This document shows, in pieces, positions 58,205 to 64,000 of a stretch of DNA of 64,000 nucleotides. Within the stretch, counting starts at the first letter, position 1. Each line of letters starts with the position of its first letter. The stretch is from Cytobacillus depressus (GTDB lineage: Bacteria; Bacillota; Bacilli; Bacillales; Cytobacillaceae), in contig NZ_WBOS01000003.1 in NCBI RefSeq assembly GCF_008923245.1, forward strand, positions 310,001-374,000, in the 5' to 3' direction. The position numbers and the translations under genes were made by a program. The notes beneath the pieces are model-generated. The model saw only the letters and a list, made by a program, of their open reading frames with translations, was not told the origin of the DNA and did no database searches.

Positions 58205-60892
58205 ATGATTAGGAAAGCAATTAAGTTGATGGCTGTATTTGTTTTACTGCTAGGCTTGGCAATGCCTGCCTCTTCATCAGCGGCGGGTACGGAAATAAAG
58301 ATTATTATTGATGGCAGGGTTATTAGTGTTGACCAGCCGCCAATCATTCAGAATGGTCGAACGTTAGTGCCGTTGCGCAGTATTTTTGAAGGATTGCAGG
58401 CGGTGGTTGATTATAATTCCAAAACAAAGGTCATAACCGCGCAAAGAGGAAGTACAACAATTGAACTGACACTTGGATCAAAAAGTGCAAAAATCAACGG
58501 CAAGTCGGTTCAGCTTGATGTACCGGCACAAGCTTTGAATAATCGGACTTTGGTTCCGGTTCGTTTTGTAAGTGAAGCTCTTGGGGATGATGTCTACTAT
58601 GATTCCTACAAAAGAACAGTAGAAATTAAGACCAAAAATAATGGTGTTTCGAATTTAGCTGTTAAAGACATTAATGATTACGGAGATGGCCGCGATTTAC
58701 AAGTTAGTTTTACAAAAGCAAAAAATGATGCTCAAATTGATCATTATCGTGGGATCGTTGTTAAAACATCGAATCTCTCGAATTTTAACGTAAATAAAGC
58801 AATGAGTTTAGCAGCAAACCGCTATCTTCTTTTCACGGGGGGAGGCCAAACGCAGCAGAAAACATTTACTTATTCTTCATTAGATTCGGATGGGGATAGC
58901 ATCCAAAATGATATCGACTACACTATTTTTGTTATTTCAGTCAATAAGAATAATGTTATTCTAGGATATGAATCTGCGAAACTTACTTTAAAAGGAAAAT
59001 ATACTGTTAAGCCTGTAACAGGGCCCCGCTTGAAAGACGTGAGCGATTTCGGAGACGGCCGTGATTTGGAGGTTTCTTTTAATAAAATTGCTGATGAATA
59101 TGATTTGCTGCTATACCAAGCGATTGTTGTCAGAGCAGATGAGGCAAAAGCTTTCAATTTATCCGCAGCGCTGGAGCTCCCGGCCGCCAATTATACGGCG
59201 ATTTCAAAAACAGGCGCGAATATTAGTCAAAATCTATCCAGCTGGACGAGAGATAGTAAAGGGCGCTTGATCCAAAGCGGGATTGCTTATAATGTATTTA
59301 TTCTTTCTGTTGGGAATCCATCCAGATCATTTAGCAGTGCTTTATCAGCTCCTTCCAATGCGATCACATTAAATAGTAATCCGGAAGAAATACGAATTTC
59401 AAAACTGGCAGTGAAGGATACATTTGATTATGGAGATGGCCGTGATCTACAAGTGAGTTTTACCGCACCTACCAATGATAGCCGAGTTTCAGAGTATCGG
59501 ATATTTGTAGTTAGGGAGGCAGATGTAAAAAACTTTACCTTATCAAGAGCGGAAAACACTTCTTCATCCTATTATACTTCTGTGTCGAAAAGTGCCTATA
59601 AGGATATTTCGATCAATTTATCTGCTAACGCAAGAGATGTGAGTGGATATTATGTGCAAAATGATACGCCTTATAAAGTGTTTGTTCTTTCCGTAGGAAG
59701 CCTAGCAAACTCTTACAAAAATACCCTTTCAACGGCTTCCTCGACAATAAAACTGACAAATAACCAAATTGCGAACGCAGTGACAAACTTGGTTACCAAA
59801 GATGTGAGCGATTGGGGAGATGGAAGGGATTTAGAGGTTTCTTTTAATAAAGTTTCAGATGAATCAAAAGTTAGTGAGTATCGAATTATGGTTGTTAAAT
59901 CATCTCAAGCGAGCAGTTTTAACTTAAATTCTGCCAATTCGACTAATTACTATACGAGAGTTCCGAAAACAGGAGCCAATATCAAGACGGTGTTAAATTC
60001 AAATTCTAGAGATGTTTATGGTGAAATGATTCGTGAGGATGTAGAATATAAAGTATTTGTCCTGACGGTATCGTCGGGGGGAAACAGTAGCAACAATGCT
60101 TTGTCAGCAGCATCTTCTATTAAACTAAGAGATAACACGACTACCCTTGCGGCTACGAATGTTATCGCAACAGATATTGGGAATTTAGGCGATGGCCGCG
60201 ATTTAGAAGTGAAGTTTACAAAGGCTACAGACGAATCTGCCATTTCTGAGTATCGCATCATGGTTGTTAAATCTAGTGATGTACCTGCTTTTGACTTAGC
60301 TAAAGCCAATCAAGTATCAAGTAATAACTATACGAGAGTCGTTAAAACAGGAAAAGACATTACAGTGGTGCTTGGAGCTCATTCAAGAGATACTAGTGGG
60401 ACACTTATTACAACTGGCCAAAAATATCGGGTTTTTGTATTAAGCGTATCGAGTACTGGTAAGAGTAATGCTTTATCCAATGCATCTGCTGAATTTAGCT
60501 TATCACACCCAGAAGTACAGAAAGCGAGCAATGTGACAGCTAATGATATTGCTAATAATGGGAATGGCTCTGATTTAGAGGTGAGTTTTACAAAAGCTGG
60601 AGACGAGTCGAATATTGCCTATTATGATATTTTGGTCGTCAATGAATCGAACGCCGGATCCTTTGATCTTTCAAAGGCAAACGTTGTACCTGTGGAAAAT
60701 CGTACGAGAGTGAATAAGGATAGTTCAGGAAATACATTGATCAAAACTCTAGCAGCAGACGCCCGAGATGTAAATGGGCAAATCATTAGAAACGGGGTAA
60801 GCTATCAAATTTTTATACTATCCATTGCCGATGGAGTAGGCGCCTCCATCAACGCATTATCCACCCCAAGCACTAAGATCACCCTAAATTAG
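58205..60892 (+). CDS. Stalk-domain protein with six copies of an unnamed ~110-residue repeat
   Basis: 895 aa secreted protein. The signal peptide (to about SSAAGT) and a double stalk module (about 30-150; NGRTLVPLRSIFEGLQAVVDY, NRTLVPVRFVSEALGDDVYY) come first. Six tandem repeats of 105-125 residues follow, each opening with D-[IV]-x-x-x-G-[DN]-G-x-D-L-[EQ]-V-x-F. Each also carries [YL]-x-[IV]-[VM]-V-[VK] and a closing Y-x-[IV]-F-[VI]-L-[ST]-V. The pattern suggests a fibronectin-III-like beta sandwich, but I do not recognise the family. Pure repeat composition implies an adhesive or spacer role. Its TAG stop shares its G with a REP-like element. Confidence 0.85.
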   Translation: MIRKAIKLMAVFVLLLGLAMPASSSAAGTEIKIIIDGRVISVDQPPIIQNGRTLVPLRSIFEGLQAVVDYNSKTKVITAQRGSTTIELTLGSKSAKINGKSVQLDVPAQALNNRTLVPVRFVSEALGDDVYYDSYKRTVEIKTKNNGVSNLAVKDINDYGDGRDLQVSFTKAKNDAQIDHYRGIVVKTSNLSNFNVNKAMSLAANRYLLFTGGGQTQQKTFTYSSLDSDGDSIQNDIDYTIFVISVNKNNVILGYESAKLTLKGKYTVKPVTGPRLKDVSDFGDGRDLEVSFNKIADEYDLLLYQAIVVRADEAKAFNLSAALELPAANYTAISKTGANISQNLSSWTRDSKGRLIQSGIAYNVFILSVGNPSRSFSSALSAPSNAITLNSNPEEIRISKLAVKDTFDYGDGRDLQVSFTAPTNDSRVSEYRIFVVREADVKNFTLSRAENTSSSYYTSVSKSAYKDISINLSANARDVSGYYVQNDTPYKVFVLSVGSLANSYKNTLSTASSTIKLTNNQIANAVTNLVTKDVSDWGDGRDLEVSFNKVSDESKVSEYRIMVVKSSQASSFNLNSANSTNYYTRVPKTGANIKTVLNSNSRDVYGEMIREDVEYKVFVLTVSSGGNSSNNALSAASSIKLRDNTTTLAATNVIATDIGNLGDGRDLEVKFTKATDESAISEYRIMVVKSSDVPAFDLAKANQVSSNNYTRVVKTGKDITVVLGAHSRDTSGTLITTGQKYRVFVLSVSSTGKSNALSNASAEFSLSHPEVQKASNVTANDIANNGNGSDLEVSFTKAGDESNIAYYDILVVNESNAGSFDLSKANVVPVENRTRVNKDSSGNTLIKTLAADARDVNGQIIRNGVSYQIFILSIADGVGASINALSTPSTKITLN

Positions 60893-60947
60893 GTGTCAGA
60901 CACCGCCCGTGGACTTTCCCCTGATTTTTCTTTGTGGGGTGGACACT
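60892..60947 (+). repeat. REP-like element, copy 10 (counting the lone palindrome as copy 9)
   Basis: The palindrome 60892-60904 starts on the last base of the TAG stop; the tail CCGTGGAC...TTTTTC...GGTGGACAC is present but the second hairpin is lost. Confidence 0.85.
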
Positions 60948-60957
60948 TAAATTAAAT

Positions 60958-61010
60958 CCCCCTCTTTGGTAGAAAAGTAGTTCTTTTACCAGAGAGGGGC
61001 TTTTATTTTG
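60958..61010 (+). terminator. Terminator after the repeat protein
   Basis: CCCCTCTTTGGTA pairs with TTACCAGAGAGGGG and is followed by CTTTTATTTT. Confidence 0.8.
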
Positions 61011-61160
61011 GTTAAAAACTCTTATAAAGTTCGCTATTTTTTTACATGTGTTTTTTTTGTAAAAATTATAGCAATACTTTTGAATTACTTTATAATAGAG
61101 TTGTATGTTTGTATATTTCATGACTACTATTAAAAGGATTTCTGAGGAGGACAAGTATAA

Positions 61161-63353
61161 ATGAGCTATAATCCAAAGTCTTACCGTAAGTTTCTTGCAA
61201 CGGCAACTGCTGCAGCTGTTGTTGCTTCCATGGCGGCTCCCGCTGCAAATGCAGCCGCAACAAAGGAATTTCCAGATGTAAAGAAAGATTTCTGGGCTGC
61301 TAATTCTATTTATAATTTAGTAGAAAAGGGAATTATTAACGGCTATGAAGATGGTACATTCAAGCCAAATAAGGAGCTTATTAGAGGTCACGCTGCTATT
61401 CTTTTAACAAAAGCAATGGAATTGCCAATTCCTGAGGATTTAACTTCGTTCTCGGATATTAATAGTAAATCTGGATTTGCTGAGGCTGCTGCAGCAACGA
61501 AGCAAGCTGGTATCTTTATTGGTTCCAATAATAAATTTGGTGGAACTGATATACTAACTCGTGAACAAGTAGCATCTGTATTAGTTCGTGCGTTTGACTT
61601 AGTCGGAACGGACGAAAAGGTTACTTTTACTGATATGGATAAAGTGAATCCTTCGCATAAGGACGATGTTATTATTTTAGCGCAAAATGGAATTACAACT
61701 GGAACGGATTCAGGTAAATTTGATCCGAAAGCTCCTGTTACGCGCGCAAGCTTCACAACATTTATCAATCGTATTTTGGAAAAGGAAACTTCTAACTTCA
61801 AGCTTTCAATCATGCACACGAATGATACACATGCTCATTTAGATAATGTGGCAAAACGTTCAACTGCTATTAAAGAAGTAAGAGCGAAAAAGAAGGATTC
61901 TTTATTAATTGATGCCGGTGATGTTTTCTCAGGTACACTTTATTTTAATGAATTCAGAGGAAAAGCTGATTTAGAATTCATGAATTATATGAAATATGAT
62001 GTCATGACTTTTGGTAACCATGAATTTGATTTAGGAAGCAGCCCTGATGGCCATAAGGCTTTATCAGAGTTTGTCAAAAATGCAAAGTTCTCATTTGTTA
62101 GTGCGAATGTTGATTTCTCAAATGATGAGTTATTTAATGGGATTTATCATGGTGGAACGATTGCCAATAAACCATCTCAAGGTAACATTTACAGTGGAAT
62201 CATTAAGGAAGTTAACGGGGAGAAGATTGGGATCTTTGGTTTGACGACAGAAGAGACTGCTGATATTTCAAGCCCAGGAAAAGTTAAGTTCCAAAACTAT
62301 ATTGAGCAAGCGAAGAAAGCGGTTAAATCCCTTGAAGATCAGGGTGTAAATAAAATTATCGCTGTTACTCATATCGGCTATGATGATAACCCAGAATACG
62401 ATAATGACCTTGAGCTTGCTGCAGCTGTTCCAGGAATTGATATTATCGTTGGCGGACATAGCCACACAGAATTGAAAAAGCCAGTAGTCATCGATAAGGA
62501 TAAGGATGGAAAAGCGAAGGATCCTACTGTTATTGTTCAAGCGTACCAGTACAGTGACTTCCTAGGTACATTAAATGTTGAATTCGATGACAAAGGTAGA
62601 GTTGTTGGACAAGCTGGGAAATTAATTAAAGTGGCTGATAAAACAGAAGATCCTGTTGCAGCGAAAATGCTAAAACAGTATTCTGATAAAATAAAAGAAG
62701 TGAAGAATACAGAAACAGGTGCAGTTTCTACAGTGGAACTACTAAATCCACGTGCAAGTGAAACATCATCTGTAAGTGTAAGAGCTAACGAGACAGCACT
62801 AGGTAACTTAATTACCGACGGTATGCTTGATAAAGCGAAGGAATTTAATAAAGATACTGTTATCGCGATGCAAAATGGCGGTGGAATTCGCGCGGCTCTT
62901 GATAAAGGACCGATTACTTTAGGTGATGTATTAACTGTTCTTCCGTTCGGTAACACATTAGCAACGATGAAATTAACAGGTGCTGAAATTAATGAAGCTT
63001 TAGAGCATAGTGTTAGCCAAACTCCAAAAGAGCATGGCGGCTTCCTTCACGTTTCTGGAATGAAGTTTACTTATGACAGTTCAAAGCCAGCTGGAAGCAA
63101 AGTTGTTTCAGTTGAGGTACAAGGTGCAGACGGTACTTATACAGCCCTAGATAAAACAAAGGAATATGTCATCGCTACAAATGCTTTCACAGCTAAAGGC
63201 GGAGATAACTACGACGTATTCAAAAAAGCATATGAAGCGGGCCGTGTAACAGATTTAGGCTTATCTGATTGGGAAAACCTTCGTGACTACGTAACGAAGC
63301 TCAAAACAGTCGAGCCGAAAGTTGAAGAAAGAATTGTCGACATCGCAAAATAA
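61161..63353 (+). CDS. SLH x3 - 5'-nucleotidase / 2',3'-cyclic phosphodiesterase (UshA-like)
   Basis: 730 aa. Signal peptide RKFLATATAAAVVASMAAPA, then three SLH domains (about 32-210; the first has GYEDGTFKPNKELIRG). The metallophosphatase domain has the dimetal ligands of UshA-type enzymes: MHTNDTHAHLDN (Asp, His), DAGDVFSG, FGNHEFDLG, AVTHIGYD and VGGHSHTE. The C-terminal 5_nucleotid_C domain has AMQNGGGIRAALDKG, VLPFGNTL and FTAKGGDNYDVF for nucleotide binding. It should release nucleosides and phosphate from nucleotides at the wall surface. AGGAGGA ribosome site; a TATAAT lies 70 nt upstream. The TAA is followed on the next base by a REP-like element. Confidence 0.94.
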   Translation: MSYNPKSYRKFLATATAAAVVASMAAPAANAAATKEFPDVKKDFWAANSIYNLVEKGIINGYEDGTFKPNKELIRGHAAILLTKAMELPIPEDLTSFSDINSKSGFAEAAAATKQAGIFIGSNNKFGGTDILTREQVASVLVRAFDLVGTDEKVTFTDMDKVNPSHKDDVIILAQNGITTGTDSGKFDPKAPVTRASFTTFINRILEKETSNFKLSIMHTNDTHAHLDNVAKRSTAIKEVRAKKKDSLLIDAGDVFSGTLYFNEFRGKADLEFMNYMKYDVMTFGNHEFDLGSSPDGHKALSEFVKNAKFSFVSANVDFSNDELFNGIYHGGTIANKPSQGNIYSGIIKEVNGEKIGIFGLTTEETADISSPGKVKFQNYIEQAKKAVKSLEDQGVNKIIAVTHIGYDDNPEYDNDLELAAAVPGIDIIVGGHSHTELKKPVVIDKDKDGKAKDPTVIVQAYQYSDFLGTLNVEFDDKGRVVGQAGKLIKVADKTEDPVAAKMLKQYSDKIKEVKNTETGAVSTVELLNPRASETSSVSVRANETALGNLITDGMLDKAKEFNKDTVIAMQNGGGIRAALDKGPITLGDVLTVLPFGNTLATMKLTGAEINEALEHSVSQTPKEHGGFLHVSGMKFTYDSSKPAGSKVVSVEVQGADGTYTALDKTKEYVIATNAFTAKGGDNYDVFKKAYEAGRVTDLGLSDWENLRDYVTKLKTVEPKVEERIVDIAK

Positions 63354-63410
63354 GGTGTCAGACACCGCTCGTGGACAAATAGACTTTTTTTCCGTCCCAT
63401 GTGGACTGTT
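63354..63410 (+). repeat. REP-like element, copy 11, next to the RAYT gene
   Basis: The palindrome 63354-63366 follows directly after the 5'-nucleotidase stop. GCTCGTGGACAAAT, a T-run with TCC and ATGTGGACTG follow. It lies about 250 bp upstream of the transposase gene. Confidence 0.9.
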
Positions 63411-63420
63411 AAAGGAGACA

Positions 63421-63452
63421 AGACAAAGAGTTTAACTCTTTGTCTTTTTTTC
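63421..63452 (+). terminator. Terminator after the SLH-5'-nucleotidase
   Basis: AGACAAAGAGT and ACTCTTTGTCT form a perfect stem with loop TTA and a T-run. Confidence 0.9.
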
Positions 63453-63657
63453 GGTTTTGGAGATATGTGAGACTACTGAATATTAATATTATTTTGAAAT
63501 ATATAGCAATAATTTTGAAAGTATTGTATAGTGATAGATAAAGTGTTTTCCTCGCACTGAAATAGGTTCTTCCCCATCCACGACACCATCCTTCCATCCC
63601 AATTCCGTTTGCTATTTTCCCAAGTCCCAAATAATTCTAAGAATAGGAGTGATTTTT

Positions 63658-64000
63658 TTGGCTCGGAAACGACGTGTCTGGTTTCCAGGTGCAAAATATC
63701 ATATTACTAGCAGAGGGATTAGAAAAAACGCTCTTTTCCACGATGATGCAGATCGAAAGCATTATCTCACCCTGCTAGCTAAGACGAAGGAACGCTACCC
63801 CTTTATTCTTCATTCTTATTGTTTAATGACCAATCACATTCACCTTCTTTTGGAAACCATCGACACCCGCACAGGCTTGATCATGAAGCATCTCCACTCA
63901 AATTACGCCAAATATTTTAATAAGCGCAATGATTTTACCGGGTATGTTTTTGAGAGACGCTATGGCGCTGAATGGATTGATAGTGCATCCTATGAGCTTG
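63658..64000 (+). CDS. REP-associated tyrosine transposase (RAYT, Y1_Tnp / IS200-like), 3' end outside window
   Basis: TTG start at 63658 with AATAGGAG upstream; 114 codons are visible. It reads RRVWFPGAKYHITSRGIRKN, HDDADRKHYL, then ILHSYCLMTNHIHLLLET with the metal-binding HUH motif (H-I-H) of Y1 transposases. GLIMKHLHSNYAKYFNKRN and GYVFERRYGAEWI are the family features after it. The catalytic Tyr is expected in the helix beyond the window edge, so activity cannot be judged. RAYTs are single-copy domesticated relatives of IS200/IS605 transposases that act on REP palindromes. A REP-like copy just upstream and ten more in this window fit that. Confidence 0.88.
   Translation, partial: MARKRRVWFPGAKYHITSRGIRKNALFHDDADRKHYLTLLAKTKERYPFILHSYCLMTNHIHLLLETIDTRTGLIMKHLHSNYAKYFNKRNDFTGYVFERRYGAEWIDSASYEL

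Overview
The window looks like chromosomal DNA of a low-GC, S-layer-bearing member of the Bacillaceae (Bacillota). The evidence is AGGAGG-type ribosome binding sites, TTG and GTG starts, many U-tailed intrinsic terminators, NlpC/P60 and LysM cell-wall enzymes, LytR-CpsA-Psr and TagA-type wall polymer enzymes, and a CsaB pyruvyl transferase set among SLH-domain proteins. No rRNA, tRNA or CRISPR array was seen. The species cannot be fixed from the sequence alone.

Layout. (1) Positions 1-952: the 3' part of a peptidoglycan amidase. (2) 1.2-13.6 kb: a peptide or acyl-amino-acid uptake and hydrolysis operon. It has two closely similar substrate-binding lipoproteins, two M20 hydrolases between them, two permeases, two ATPases, a winged-helix regulator and a third M20 hydrolase. 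(3) 13.8-16.5 kb: a LysM-NlpC/P60 endopeptidase, a small ORF overlapping a VanZ-like gene, and an anchored hypothetical protein. (4) 16.8-63.4 kb: a large surface-protein locus. Seven proteins carry SLH triplets: two S-layer-like proteins (one frameshifted), a GH73 glucosaminidase, an Amidase_3 amidase, a subtilase, a 5'-nucleotidase and a C-terminally anchored protein. Six proteins carry the copper-amine-oxidase-N-type 'stalk' module: a thermonuclease, a NAGPA-type glycosidase, a nonsense-mutated beta-lactamase-like gene, a paralogous pair with an uncharacterised domain, and a protein with a new-looking six-fold repeat. At its centre is tagA - flippase/DUF5693 fusion - csaB. CsaB-type enzymes pyruvylate the wall polymer that SLH domains bind, so the enzymes and their clients are encoded together.

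Repeats are the most unusual layer. An interspersed element starting with the palindrome GGTGTCAGACACC occurs 11 times, always in one orientation and almost always at the stop codon of the upstream gene. The window ends in the HUH-type transposase gene expected of a REP/RAYT system. There are also a 13-unit array of a 52-bp palindrome-bearing repeat (21.06-21.72 kb), a second roughly 120-bp stem-loop repeat family with four copies, a 328-bp folded element bounded by inverted repeats, and an IS3-family element sitting in the 5-nt loop of a terminator hairpin.

Calls rest on reading the sequence and recognising motifs; no database search was run.
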